Origin: Psoroptes ovis
Lineage: Eukaryota > Arthropoda > Arachnida > Sarcoptiformes > Psoroptidae
Direction of reading: 5' to 3'
Length of the DNA stretch: 64,000 nt
NCBI GenBank assembly: GCA_002943765.1
Contig: PQWQ01000035.1
Location: 248,001 to 312,000 of the forward strand
Below, piece by piece: positions 25,001 through 38,032 of the stretch (position 1 is its first letter; each line of letters opens with the position of its first letter). Under the pieces are notes generated by a model, which was not told the origin of the DNA, searched no databases, and saw nothing but the letters and a program-made list of their open reading frames with translations. Position numbers and translations under genes: made by a program.

Positions 25001-26980
25001 CAACAATGTATTTAAATATTTTCATTTTTAATTATAATTCCAACTCAAATCAAATACATGTACAGATTTGATTATTGTTTTGCAATTGTTTATCAGTTAA
25101 TCCAGGTCACAACATAAAGACAAAACGTTTTTTCAGCAAAGGAAAAATGTCAAATCACCGTCAATTGATTTCATGCAACAAGCACCAGTGAAATTCTGTA
25201 TGAATGAATGATATTTTGATATATGAAGATAAATTTGTGTGATTTTTTTTCATCGATAAAATAATTGAATCAATTATAAATCATCGTCAGCATGATTTCA
25301 ATGTAGATTATATGACATAAAATCATTATTTGATAAAAACAAAACAATCCTTTTACAAGTGTCTTAACAGTGTGTTTTATTATAATTATCACTATCATCG
25401 TATTATGAATGAGTTTTTTTTCGGTGTGTATTATCATCAATTTGATTGTTGCTACAAAAAATTTTTGAAATTGAATCCATCAGTTACCATCCTTTGCAGC
25501 CAATGGATATTTAGATAATGTGTACAAATGACTGCAATCAATAGATTTCATCATAAATAAATAAATTTATTTATTTATTTATTGCTACGATTTTATATCT
25601 TTTTATTTTTTTTCAAAGAAGAATGGTTTCATTTGTGTAATTTGAAATTTGTATCAAATGTCATTTCTCTCATGAAACAAAATTATTTATTTTGATTGTT
25701 GATGAATATATGTGTGTGTTTTCAAATAGTTATCAATTACTTAAAAGTATCACAATAAAACGATAAATGTGAGATGATTCCAATTCCATTAAGTTCATCA
25801 GACATTTTATAAGATATCTGCACTCAAAAATAAAAATTTAGAAATCGAATACATTATTTCAATCTATATTGTCATCATCATCATTATCACAATCACAAAA
25901 ATATTTGTCAAATATCTAAGATATCATCAAAGATTGTCTAAAAGTATGTTAATTTGAAATCAACATATTTGAATCTTTAAAATAAATTGTGCATTTGTGA
26001 TGGATGCATTTCATTTGAAAATGAATGCATTTGAATAAATAAATAAATAATCATTTATTTGGAATTGATTGTGTCTTGATGATCATAATCATTATTATGA
26101 TCATCATTGTTTAAATTGCTTGTTTTCTCATCAACCAAAACATCGATTTGAAACGAAAATTCTTCTTTTCCGCCATAATTCACAAATTTGAAAACACCAT
26201 TAAAAAACCACGCCGCTCTAAATTGTTGAAGAAAAAAACAACGCCGACGCTAAAACTGAGTTTATTATTATGATGATCATCATTTTGAATAATTCATACA
26301 TTTGAATAAATATTATCAATTATTATTAATTCTGTGTTTGTCTGTGTTGGTTGTGTTGTGTTTTTTTTTTTTTTTTCATTTGATCAGCATAAAATTGCAT
26401 TGGTGAAACTTGACTTTAATTTTTTTTGTTAACGGAATATTAACAACCACAGCATCGACGATTGCATTTTAAATATAATATTATTTCAAGTGAATAACAC
26501 ATAATAATGAACAAACAGTTTTGACATGAAATTAATGAAAATTAGAATTAAGCCATATATTTCAGATGAAATATAGAACAGCATACATAAAGCATTGAAA
26601 AAAACGCCTAAAAAATATTCTTTTATTTGTATTTATTTATTATTATATCGTGTGTGTGCATGTGGCGTGGATCCATATATTAAATATTTCGGTGTAAATT
26701 ATTATTATTTTGTTTAGAAATCATCATAATTATATCAATGATATGATATGATTTTTAATTTTTGTGCCATTTGGATCATTATCTTCATTCGTTTTATTGA
26801 CATTGATTCATGATTTTAGTTTTTATTTTATTTAAATTCACTAATCAAATACCACACAATAAACGAACAAATTTTTGTTTCACTATTCTCTCAATATTTC
26901 TGGGTCAAATTTGTCTCAATCAGAATATATTCATATTGAACCGTCCATATTCGAAAAGGAATATAAATTTGAATGAATAA
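22006..26980. other. Gene-poor region, 5 kb
   Basis: No supported gene. It has short CA-rich microsatellites near 23,461 and 24,150, T-runs near 26,360, and chance ORFs under 70 codons. The right end must contain the ELOVL promoter. Confidence 0.5.
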
Positions 26981-28033
26981 ATGAAAATGAATAATGATAA
27001 AATTGGATCATCATCAATATTGAAAATGAATGAAATTGATTTAAATAATAGAATTGATCATAACATTACGGATGAAGTGTATATAAAATATGGAGGACCG
27101 ATTTCGACGAAATGGTCAGAATTTCCTGGTCTTCCATTTGCATTTGAATTCGAATCAAATTTCAATCGTGATTATCATCGACAGTGGATGTATGATAATT
27201 GGTGGATAGCGATATATATAAGCATATTGTATGTAATAATAATATTTAGTGGCCGATGGCTAATGCGAAATAGAGAACCATTCAGTTTACGTATGCCAAT
27301 GGCCCTATGGAATTTATCGATAGCATTGTTTTCATTATGTGGCACAATTCGTTGTCTTCCAGAATTTATACATATAATCATCAATGAAGGAATGGAACAA
27401 TCATTTTGTTCGAGCACATATTATCGAGATGTACGCATTACATTATGGTATTGGCTATTTGTGTGGTCAAAAGTAATCGAACTGGGTGATACAATATTCA
27501 TTATTTTACGCAAACAAAATCTATTATTTTTGCATTGGATCCATCATGTATTGACATTGTCATATGCATTTTTCGTTATCGGCGATGCACCTGGCACAGC
27601 TCGTTGGATGGTATCAATGAATTTTTCGATACACACAGCAATGTATGCATATTATACATTGAAAGCTATACGTATTCGTATTTCACGCTTTATCGCCATG
27701 ATGATTACTATTTCTCAAATCACGCAAATGATATTTGGCCTATATATCAACTATAAAGCATATTTAATCAAACGATCCGGAATATCATGTGATACATCAT
27801 TATCCGCTTCATTATGTGGCCTTTTCATTTATTTTCTTTTTTTCTTATTATTTATCAAATTTTTTCTATTCTCATATTGTTATAAATTTCCATTATTAGG
27901 CCTACGTAAAACATTACGCCATTTTAATTCAAACAATACCACCACTAATCACAGTAATAATAATCATCATCTTCTTAATAATAGCAATAATCTTTCAATT
28001 AATAATTCTAACAATAAAAAACATTTTGATTAA
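26981..28033 (+). CDS. Very-long-chain fatty acid elongase (ELOVL3/6-like)
   Basis: An intronless gene of 350 aa. The histidine box HWIHH (HxxHH) sits near residue 187 in LLFLHWIHHVLTLSYAFF. It is preceded by KVIELGDTIFIILRKQ and followed by MNFSIHTAMYAYYTLKA, the three ELO-family blocks. Several membrane helices are visible, the first near residues 75-90. These ER enzymes catalyse the condensing step that adds two carbons to acyl-CoA. The Met-Asn-Phe-Ser-Ile-His block resembles the ELOVL6 group, acting on saturated and monounsaturated C12-C16 substrates, but that subfamily is inference. The start ATG follows an in-frame stop directly. The C-terminal 35 residues are low-complexity Asn/His and probably disordered. 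Confidence 0.93.
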   Translation: MKMNNDKIGSSSILKMNEIDLNNRIDHNITDEVYIKYGGPISTKWSEFPGLPFAFEFESNFNRDYHRQWMYDNWWIAIYISILYVIIIFSGRWLMRNREPFSLRMPMALWNLSIALFSLCGTIRCLPEFIHIIINEGMEQSFCSSTYYRDVRITLWYWLFVWSKVIELGDTIFIILRKQNLLFLHWIHHVLTLSYAFFVIGDAPGTARWMVSMNFSIHTAMYAYYTLKAIRIRISRFIAMMITISQITQMIFGLYINYKAYLIKRSGISCDTSLSASLCGLFIYFLFFLLFIKFFLFSYCYKFPLLGLRKTLRHFNSNNTTTNHSNNNHHLLNNSNNLSINNSNNKKHFD

Positions 28034-28708
28034 CCAATCAACCAACCACTATTTTTACCATTCACATTTTCACATCATTCACACACACACACAATCAATA
28101 TTTTTTGTTTTAAATTTTACAGAATTGAATCATTTTCCTTTCAATTATTAATTTATATATTTTCAAATCAATTTTGATATATTAATATAAATACATTCTA
28201 AATTATATATGAGATAGACCCGGTCAACGAAAAATGTTTTTTTCCACTTTTTTTTAAAGCTTCCAATATCACACAAAAAAACTGTTTTGTTTATGATTAG
28301 TCATATTATAAATGTTTAATCGAGTCTAATAATACAGAAAAATAAAATGTGACACAATTCCGATCCAAAAATTTGGCACACTAATTTTTACAATTTATTA
28401 TTATTAAATTATTATTTCGCGAAAATTTGTGGAAAATATTCAAATAAAATCAATTATAATTAAATTTAATATCACTTGAACTTTTAAGATAAACATTTTT
28501 ACCAAAAATGGTTCTGACAATTTGTATGATTGTGGAAATTTTTACGTCAAAAAATTGAATTTATTGATATAATAATGTTGAACTTGAATTTATAAAAGGA
28601 GAAAAAATTTGTTAAAATTTGAAACTCTTTGATTTGAGTTAATGTAAAATTTTATTTTGTTTAGGGAAAATCTTGTACTTGGACGATTTTCTTTCCAATC
28701 AATAATAA
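28034..28708. other. Convergent intergenic region (ELOVL / TRPM 3' ends)
   Basis: It holds the ELOVL 3' UTR (AATAAA near 28,342) and that of the minus-strand channel gene. AT-rich, with a short CA repeat near 28,081. Confidence 0.5.
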
Positions 28709-31700
28709 TCACAAATGTTCAATAATTGTATCCGGTGTTATGTTACTGGATGCATGTTTGATAGCCTTATTATCGGATAGATATCGATCCATTTTGAATA
28801 ATTTATTTTTGATTTTTCGTAATAAATTTTTTTCATATTCAATTTCTTCCATTAAATTATTGATTGATATATCATGCATACATTTTGATTTGTTGGGATT
28901 TTGAAGATTTTTACTTTGATCTAAATATTCATTGACTAATAATTTCCAATAAAAACAGTCTTCATTTGTGATTATATTCTCATTTTTATGATCATCATCA
29001 TCATAATGAAAATATTTCCTTAAGAAAATGTTTCGACATTTATCGAATGGACAACAATAATAAATAATCAGATAAACTGAATAATAAATGAATAAATAAA
29101 AATAATAAAATAAACATAATGGCTCTGGTATCGATAAGCGATTGGCAAAATCGATGACCAATTGATAGCGTTGAAATTTCCATATTGAATCGATTTCTGT
29201 CACCCATTTGGATGCAGTCACAGCAAAAATAGAGAACAATAATGGTCCCAATATTAATTTGAGAATGATAAAAAATTGAAATATGAATATATAAATCATT
29301 AAATATGATGCATCATTATCATCATCCATTAAATTAGATTGATTGTTGAAACTTGAAAAATGATTGCCACAATATCTCATTTGTTTATGCCTATCATTTT
29401 CGATTGATATTTTCTCTGATGGCGGTCCAGTGAATAGTGCAATTACACTGAAATGAAATATAGATTTCAATTTATCCATTGTTAAATCATCGTATGGATA
29501 TTTAAGTGTTTGTATTATGATTGAATTGGCAATCAAAATTACGATCGTAATACGCATATAATTAATGAAATCAACAGTTATCATTAAATGTAAACGATAC
29601 AAAAATGGGCCTAATGTTGATGATATTGGCAGATAAATGGATATTAAACGATAATAAAAATATAATATCGCTAATGATAAAAGAATTTTTTGCCAATAAA
29701 TTGGATAGTATTGTATTTGTAATAATCGTGTTGTGAATAATATGATCGTAAATAATGATATCAATGATATTTCAATCAGTTTTTTGTATAAATTTATAAT
29801 GCAAGATGAATATCGTATGAATAATATATAAACATGACGTATATGATTAATTGTTATTATAAGAGACCAATAACATACAATCGAATCAAGAACAATATTA
29901 CCACAATTAGGATATAATGATGCCAATGATAATAATATCAAAAATATTATATAAAATAGTAATGATGTATAAAATTTTGTTATCGGTGCTGACCACATCA
30001 TATAAATCATTTTCATTAATGGTGGTTGTTTTCGCACAAAAACTTCACGTTTTTTCTTTATTCTTTTATTATCATTCCATGTCATTTTCGTTTTGTTTGC
30101 TTGATTTACATTTGAATCATTAACAAAACCTTTATTTACGTATGATGATGGTGGCGTTGGCTTCATTTCATAATTTTCCGAATTAGGCTCAGATTTAAAT
30201 AAATGATTATATAATTTATTCAATTCTTCTTCATCGTCATCATCAAAATTTCGATCGTTTTCATCTTTCGATTCATTGGAATTATTATCATCATTTTGGA
30301 AACGTACCCAAATATACATTGGAAATATAAATAAACTACACAGTAATATTTTGAACGATACTGGTATCGTACAAATGCCCCATGTTATTTCACGAATACG
30401 TATTCTGCCTTGAAACATATTTGCCAGCCATTTTTGACAGCAAGGATGTGATAGAAATTGTTTAGATTGAGCATTAGCAGCAATATCGACAGCTGTCATA
30501 TAATTTAAATCATCGATTGATTCACGCAAAACATTATAGGCCAATGTGATATTATCTTGATAACAACGATCAAGCACATCGTATGAATAAACAGCAAATA
30601 TTTTTGAACGTTGCTGCAATTCATATTTTAAATTGGTGTCATAAACATGCCAAGATAGACGTTCGAAGAACATTGATATAATCAGTGCTAAATGTATTGG
30701 ATGATCACAATATTTCCATAAAATTTCAACTAATTTAAAGCGATTCTGTACAACTGCCCATAATGTCAACAATATCAAAGCTTTACGTTCCGCTTTCAAT
30801 GTATCATCAATCAAATCGCTTGCATTCAAATATAATTCATCTAAGAAATAAAAAATGAAAATCTTCCCAAAAAATCAAATGCACAGAAATATCATACCGA
30901 TTTTGACCAGATTCGGCAGACCAGTACCAAATTCCAATAACCAATTTAAATCGGTTTCGATGAAAAATTTTGACTGTTGGTCATTCGGTGATTTACTGAG
31001 GATCGTTTCCCAACAAACTGCATGGAAAAATTCGTTATCATGAATACATCGATATAAACGATTCAATTTGGAAGGTGTTAAAAATTTATGCAGCTGAAAA
31101 CCATTCGATAAAAATAATTCAATAAATTCTTCACGATCTTGCCGTATGAGAATATTCATGAATTTCATTTTCAAAATTGATTTATTGAGATTTATTGTGT
31201 TCATGCGGAATAATATATCATAAGCAATCTGTGAACAATTCCAATCAATAATCAAATCGAAATCTTTTGAAAATTTTTTATCATCAAAATTATTATCATT
31301 CATTGATCGATCATAGTTTATTTGATTTTTATATTTTAATATTATATTCAATAAATATTCGCGTAACATTTTCAAATTTGTTTGATTCAAATTGAATAAA
31401 TTGAATATTATCAAATATTGCGGTGTTTGTTCACGTATTGAATGTATCAAATTGATAATTCGATTGAAAATATTTTCATATTCTTTTTCATTGTTGTGAT
31501 TTGATTCTAATGTGAATTGTTGCCGGATTTTTTTCAGTAAAAATGGTTTTAGATAATTTTCATTTGAATCATTTTCAATTAGATGATCATGGGCAAACGA
31601 TATGCAATCAGCTATGCCACCACTACCTTTTAGAATAATGACCGGTATTTTTCTTAGAATCAATTTATTGACAATATCAATATTATCTGGTTCACCATCA

Positions 31701-32859
31701 ATTAAAATTGATACAAATGGAGGCGATGCATCATCGTGGATATCATTCTTGATTCTTGTTTCATTATCATTATCAACAAATGAATCAATAAATTTTAACA
31801 AGAAATCATTGAAATTGTGTAAAAAATTTTTCAAAATAATAAAATGTGTATGATTTGGATTCAATTCGAATCTCTGGCCATCATTATAGCCAGTATTTTC
31901 AATATTCAACAGATTCTAATAACGATTAAAACAATAAATCAATGATTATTATCAATTTGATAACAAATATGATTACTTACCAACGAATTTTCTAAATAGC
32001 ACAATTTTCTGCCATAAACTAAATGATTTTCATTAACGATTCCAATCAAATTGAATGTATTGATTGCTGTTCGTTGATCATTTTTCAGTTTTGTTTTTCT
32101 AAATTCACTCTCGATTGCCGAACAAATATATGATGTAATACCATTATTAATTGCATTAGTCATGATCCACATATTGGTCGATATGGCAGCTTTAGAGATG
32201 CCGATTTGAAAATTTTTAATTTGTTTTTCATTTTTCCACCGTAATGTTTTGGTATTACCGGTCAAAATCAATGTCACGATTTTCGGCATTTCCAGTTTCC
32301 ATTCATTTAATAATATTTGCGACAGTTCCTCTCTGGTAATATGCGGTTCCAGTGACACAAACGGTTTGAACTGTTAAAGAATTTTTGGCAAAAATTAAGA
32401 TGAACAAATGCAATTAAAATCAATGCATACATCATATTGATGGTCTTTGTGTAAGAAATTTATCTCTCCCATAACAAAAGAAGGTTTCGTGGATTCAAAT
32501 TCCGTTGTTTCAGATGCCTCTGGTATGACATTTAAACGTCTATTTGATGTTGACGATGGAATCGATGCGGATATTGGAAATATTGAACCAGAACGACGGG
32601 AACGTCTGCGTATTGCTAATTTTGTTTGCTTCAAATATTGATTCAATTTCAAATCTTCATCATAACAATCACCATGTTGATTACCTTGCGATATTCTTGC
32701 TACCAATTGAATTCGTTTGACGATTGACTGAAAACCTTTCTGAGTTCCAACGGCACCGGAACCCTTTTGTCCTTCATCCTCACGACTTGGATAAATTTCA
32801 TCATCATCTTCACATGAATCATTGATATTGTTGGTGTAAGTCGCCATTTTTTGAAACAA
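28709..32859 (-). CDS. TRPM-like cation channel, without a C-terminal enzyme domain
   Basis: Four exons, 32859-32431, 32370-31981, 31915-30898 and 30840-28709, give about 1,322 aa. The start is ATG 32859 or the in-frame ATG at 32847. Exon 1 encodes a Ser/Arg-rich leader. Exons 2-3 encode the TRPM homology region (LSDAT/SLOG fold), e.g. WKLEMPKIVTLILTGN and VSILIDGEPDN...VIILKGSGGIADCI. Exon 4 starts with the ERKALILLTLWAVVQNR block, followed by the membrane helices. The TRP-box helix reads IWKFQRYQLVIDFANRL, very close to the TRPM consensus, and a short coiled coil follows (MEEIEYEKNLLRKIKNKL). There is no alpha-kinase or Nudix domain. The pore-loop segment (HFSVIALFTGPPSEK) departs from the usual TRPM pattern. 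It is divergent from DDX10 (395 bp between ATGs). TRPM proteins form tetrameric cation channels; ligand and selectivity are unknown here. Confidence 0.87.
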
Positions 32860-33254
32860 TGATTTATTGTTGCTAAATAACCAAATGATTGTGACATTAT
32901 TTTATTATTCTCCAGAACTAAATCGTATGATTTAATATCATTTATAAAAAACATCTGTTTGAAAAGTACAACTTCGATATTAGTCCGTTTCAAAAACACT
33001 TGCGATTTGACAATTGATTTGTACATTTGATTCATGTTTTATTAATTTAAATTTTTAGGACTATTTAGTAATTGTTGATAACATAATTCGTCATGCATGT
33101 GTGAATAGTCTATGCTTGTTGTAAACAGTAGTTTGCTTGGAAGCAAATATGTGTTAAAATAGCCTATTCTATAGACCTCTATGAATTAGATACTTTAGCA
33201 GTCACGTGTTTGATTATTGATTTGAAATTACTTCGACAATCATCACTAATAAAT
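32860..33254. promoter_or_regulatory. Bidirectional promoter region between TRPM-like gene and DDX10
   Basis: Only 395 bp separate the two divergent start codons, so both promoters must lie here. I see no clear TATA box for either gene. Confidence 0.55.
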
Positions 33255-35577
33255 ATGAAATCTAAATTCAAAAAATCTAATAAAAATCAAAGAAATACTA
33301 ACCATAATAATACACAATCTGATGATGAAATTGCCGAATTAAAAAATGAAATCAAAAAATTTGATTGGACAAAATTCAATAATTTCAATGATTTACCTAT
33401 TTCTCAAGCGACAAAAAATGGTCTTGCAAAACATAACTATATTACTCCTACCGATATTCAGCGACAAACAATCGGCTATGCTCTCAGCGGTAATGATTTG
33501 CTTGGCGCCGCTAAAACTGGTTCTGGTAAAACTTTGGCGTTTTTAATACCGCTGCTTGAATGTTTATATCATAATCGTTGGACATCGCTTGATGGTCTTG
33601 GGGCATTAATAATTTCACCGACGCGCGAATTAAGTTACCAAACATTTGAAGTATTGAAAAAAATTGGTTATCAACATGACTTTAGTGCTGGTCTTGTGAT
33701 TGGTGGCAAAGATTTAGAATTTGAAAGTAAACGTATGGATCGATGTAATATAGTCGTGTGTACACCTGGTCGTTTATTGCAACACATGGACGAAAATCCA
33801 TTATTTATGTGTGATAATTTGAAAATTTTAATCCTCGATGAAGCTGATAGAATTTTAGATCTGGGTTTTGCCAAAACAATGAATGCAATCATAGCTAATT
33901 TGCCCAAACAGCGACAAACTTTATTATTTTCAGCTACTCAAACCAAATCATTGAATGATTTAGCCAAATTAAGTCTAAAAAATCCTATTTATGTATCATC
34001 ACATGAAAAAGAAAAGTATGCAACTCCAAATAATTTGATGCAGTCTTATATTGTTTGTCCAGTTGAGGTAAGATTTGTTTGATGTGATTCACTTGAAAGA
34101 AATAATTTTTTTTATTATCAAGGATAAAATCAATATGCTCTGGTCATTCATTCGACAGCATACCAAGTCTAAAACAATCGTATTTGTGTCCACTTGTAAA
34201 CAAACAAAATTTATTTATGAGTTGTTCTGTCAATTAAGACCAGGCATTCCGTTGCTGGCATTATATGGTACATTACATCAATTAAAACGAATGGCTATTT
34301 ACGAAAGATTTTGTGAATCATCAAGAATCGTATTATTCGCTACCGACATTGCAGCACGTGGATTAGATTTTCCATCAGTGAATTGGGTCATACAATTAGA
34401 TTGTCCCGAAGATACACGTTTGTATATACATCGTGTTGGTCGTACAGCACGTTTCGATCATGATGGGCAATCATTGTTAGTGCTTACACCAAGTGAAGAA
34501 GAATCTATGATTAAGCAATTAGAACAATGTAAAATTCCGATCAAAAAAATACATGTGAATCCTCAAAAATTACAGAACATACAAAGAAAAAGTGAAGCAT
34601 TATTGGCTAAACATTCGATGCTAAAAGAATCAGCACAACGTGCATTCAAAGCATATCTTAAATCGATATTCATGATGAAAGATAAGACCATTTTCGATTA
34701 TTCAACAATTAATGTTGAAAAATTTGCCCATTCTCTTGGATTATTGACAGTGCCACGTGTAAGATTTATCCAACGAAAAATGAATGCAGCACAGAATTCA
34801 AGCAGTAATAATGATAATCATACAGCAACAATAAACACTGTTAATGATGATGATAGTGATGATAATGATTTTGACGATTTATTTCAAGTTAAAGCATATG
34901 AATATTCGGATAATAATAATGACGATGACCAAAAGACAAACGCACCACTACTTCCTCGAGGACCAAAAAAACAATTATCAAAGGCAGCAATCACGAAGAG
35001 ATTGCTCAAGAAAAATATACCTTTAAATTCAAAGATTAAATTCGATGATGAATGTAATGCAATACAAGAAGGCATACCGAAAACACAAACATCAGAATTG
35101 ACGAAGAAATTGGATGAAATCAGTCATTCAGGTATCGATATTGAATTAGCCAAACAAATTATGAAAGATGAAGATTTAATTGATAAGAAATTATATCGTA
35201 ATTTAATCAAAGAAAAGCATTTAGCAAAAAAATTAAAAATGAAAGAAGCACGTATGAATAAAAATCAATCGAATGATGATCATTTTGATGAAGACTATGA
35301 TCATGAAGATGATTCCATTACACAGCAATACATCGATGAATTACCGGATCCAGATAAAATTTTTAACAATTCTGATGAACAACCATCTGCTTGTGAAAAT
35401 GTAAATGATGAACAAATACAAATGACTGATTCACAAGACGATAATCATGAACAACAACCAAAGACAAAAAAGCGTAAAAAATTTGGTAAAAAACTGACTA
35501 AATCAAATAAAAAGTTTAAATCAACTGAAAAGTTGAAATATTTTGAACAAATGGCACAAAAATTATTGAATGTTTGA
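33255..35577 (+). CDS. DDX10: DEAD-box RNA helicase DDX10 (yeast Hca4/Dbp4 type)
   Basis: Two exons, 33255-34067 and 34123-35577 (55-bp intron), give about 755 aa. The helicase motifs appear in order: Q-motif ITPTDIQRQTI, motif I AKTGSGKT (about residue 87), PTREL, TPGR, DEAD (about 196), SAT, then ARGLDFPSV and HRVGRTAR (about 375). The linker segment AQRAFKAYLKSIF fits the Dbp4/DDX10/DDX18 type. A long charged D/E- and K-rich C-terminal extension with KKRKKFGKKLTK follows, as in DDX10. The family acts in the nucleolus in early 18S rRNA processing by releasing snoRNAs. The start is the first in-frame ATG. The 3' end faces ABCF3 with a 48-bp gap. Confidence 0.93.
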
Positions 35578-35590
35578 AATTTAGCATTGA

Positions 35591-35596
35591 TTTATT
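35591..35596 (-). terminator. Poly(A) signal of ABCF3
   Basis: AATAAA on the minus strand lies 30 bp after the ABCF3 stop. Cleavage further on would fall at or inside the DDX10 stop region. Confidence 0.6.
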
Positions 35597-35607
35597 TGTA
35601 TTAATTA

Positions 35608-35613
35608 AATAAA
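35608..35613 (+). terminator. Poly(A) signal of DDX10
   Basis: AATAAA lies 31 bp after the DDX10 stop and only 13 bp before the end of the opposing ABCF3 coding region, so the DDX10 transcript should run into ABCF3 antisense. Confidence 0.6.
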
Positions 35614-35625
35614 ATATAAAATCTC

Positions 35626-37835
35626 CTACGCAATTTCTTGTAATTCTTTTTGAATGATTTGTTTATATTCTTCGAAACCACCTTTCAAACATTTGATAGT
35701 GCCATCCGAACAATGCCATAATTCTTGACAAACTTTTTGAATCATATTTTGATCATGAGTGACAAGAATGATGCCACCATTAAATTCATTCAAAGCTTTT
35801 GCTAATGCTTCGACTGTTTCCACATCCAAATGATTAGTTGGTTCATCCATTATAAGTAAATGTGGACTATTGTTTAATCAAAGATAATAAATCAATTAAT
35901 AATGAGTTGGAATATTATCAATTTTAAAAATTCTTACTTGGTCAATGTCATGGCAGCAAATGCAACGCGAGATTTTTGTCCTCCTGATAATGATTGTAAT
36001 GATTGCAAGCTAAGATCACCGGTGATGCCGAAACCACCGAGATATTTTCGATAATGTTCAGACGATTTACCCGGCTGTTGTGTTGCCATGAATTGTAAAG
36101 GGCTTTGATTCATTGGCAATTTATCTACATGATGCTGTGTGAAATAACCAATCGATAAATTACGGTGCTGATGGCGTACACCTTTGGTTGGATTGAGTTC
36201 ACCAATCAATAATTTTAATAATGTTGTTTTGCCAGATCCATTATCACCGACAATACAAATACGTGATTGTAAATTAGCATTCAAATTAACATTTCGAAGA
36301 ATCATGGGACCATTTTTATCATAAGCAAAATTTACTTCATTCAATTCTAAGATCGGTGGCGATAAACTTTCTGGTTGCGGCAATTTAAAAACAACAATCG
36401 CTTCTTTTTCAACTTGATCAACCATTTTCAATTTATCCAATGTCTTTATGCGACTTTGTACTAAAGAAGCACGTTTACTATTATATCGGAATCGATCAAT
36501 GAATTCTTGTGTGTGTTTTATGTACATTTGTTGAGATTCATATTCACGTTCTTGATTTTTCAATTTTTCAGTCATGGCAGCCATAAATGATTCATATGCA
36601 CCTTGATAGCATTCAATCTTTTTCGAATGAAAATGTAATATTTGAGTTGGTACTTCGGACAGAAATTTTCTATCATGTGATACAACTAATAATGTTGATG
36701 TCCAATGATTGACTAAATAATTAGACAGCCATATTATTGCTTTCATATCCAACATGTTTGTCGGTTCATCCAATAAAAGTAAATCTGGTTTCGAAAATAA
36801 AGCCCTGGCCAAAGCTAAACGCATACGCCAACCGCCAGAGAATGTTTTTGTTGCATTTTTTTGCATTTCGTTTGTGAAACCTAGACCTAGTAATATTGTT
36901 GCAGCTCTACTTGGCGCTTTATCAGCTTCAATTGCCGTCAATTCATGATAAATTTGATTCAATTCTTCAGTTTCTTTATCATTTAATGAAGGTTTTTTGG
37001 CCAATTTTTGTTCTTTTTCCAATAATTCTTTTCGCACAGTATCACATTCTAAGACTGACTCCAAAGCAATCGTATCATCACCAATCACTTCTTGCTCAAC
37101 ATGTAATATTCTTATATGTGATGGAATGACTAATTGTCCACTTGAAATCATTTTCAATAATGTTGATTTACCGATACCGTTACGGCCACAAAGACCATAA
37201 CGTTCACCATAATTAAGCGAAAGATTAGCATTTTGCAATAAAACATGACTACCGAATGAAACATCGAAATTCTCAATTTTGATGTCTTTCGTACGATTTG
37301 TGCCCGTTTCTTCTAATCGATTAGTTTTTTTCGATAGTGATTGTGAAGCAGATGCTTCTACATTCTTTATTGTTGAATTGGAATCACTACCGCTTACGCC
37401 ATCACGACGTTCGGCTTTTTGTTTAAGCTTTTCTTCGGCTTTTCGCAATTTATTTCGATCAACTTTTGATTCAACTTCTTTACCACTTGTCCATATTGAT
37501 TTCCATTCTTCTTCTTTTTCATCATCCACAGTCGAACCGATGTATATTGGTTGACTGAGTTTGATATCATTATCATCATCATCATTTGTTTCTTCATCGA
37601 TTTTAATCAAATCATATAATTTTTCGCACATATTTTGGCAAACATTTTCATAATTCGGTGTAGGATTGAAGACATCATTCAAACACGAAATCAATAATTC
37701 TCCTACAGCTTCTTTGATATCATTCACAGAAGAAAACGAATCTGATGTCAATACACCGGTTATATAATCGGATAATTGTTGATCCAATTCTGGTATTTGT
37801 GACTTGACAATATTTAATATTTCTGATTTTGCCAT
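35626..37835 (-). CDS. ABCF3: ABC-F ATPase ABCF3 (no membrane domain)
   Basis: Two exons, 37835-35938 and 35866-35626, give 712 aa (human ABCF3 is 709). The start MAKSEILNIVKSQIPELDQQ...YITGVL matches the ABCF3-specific N-terminal region; a further-upstream in-frame ATG at 37883 is less likely. Two nucleotide-binding domains are complete: Walker A GRNGIGKST, signature FSGGWRMRLALA and DEPTNMLD in the first; GDNGSGKTT, LSGGQKSRVAFA and DEPTNHLD in the second. The NMLD variant in domain 1 is also the ABCF3 form. The intron cuts just before the second Walker B. ABC-F proteins are soluble, work as tandem ATPases and are tied to ribosomes and translation control. The head-to-tail gap to the upstream peroxidase gene is about 200 bp. 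Confidence 0.95.
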
Positions 37836-38005
37836 ATTTTCAATGTTTTGATTGCAACAAAAAATAAATAAAATTTTGTGCACACGTTGTCACATGTGTT
37901 GCTACCACTATATCTACATTGATACATGCATCATGTGTAAATAGTCGGAAAATTTAAAAATTGACCCGCGTAAAAATATTTTTGATTAAGTGTAAATAGA
38001 AAAAT

Positions 38006-38011
38006 TTTATT
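38006..38011 (-). terminator. Poly(A) signal of the peroxidase gene
   Basis: Minus-strand AATAAA lies 22 bp after the stop codon. Only about 170 bp remain before the ABCF3 ATG. Confidence 0.5.
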
Positions 38012-38032
38012 GAAAAATTGGTATTTGATTGA

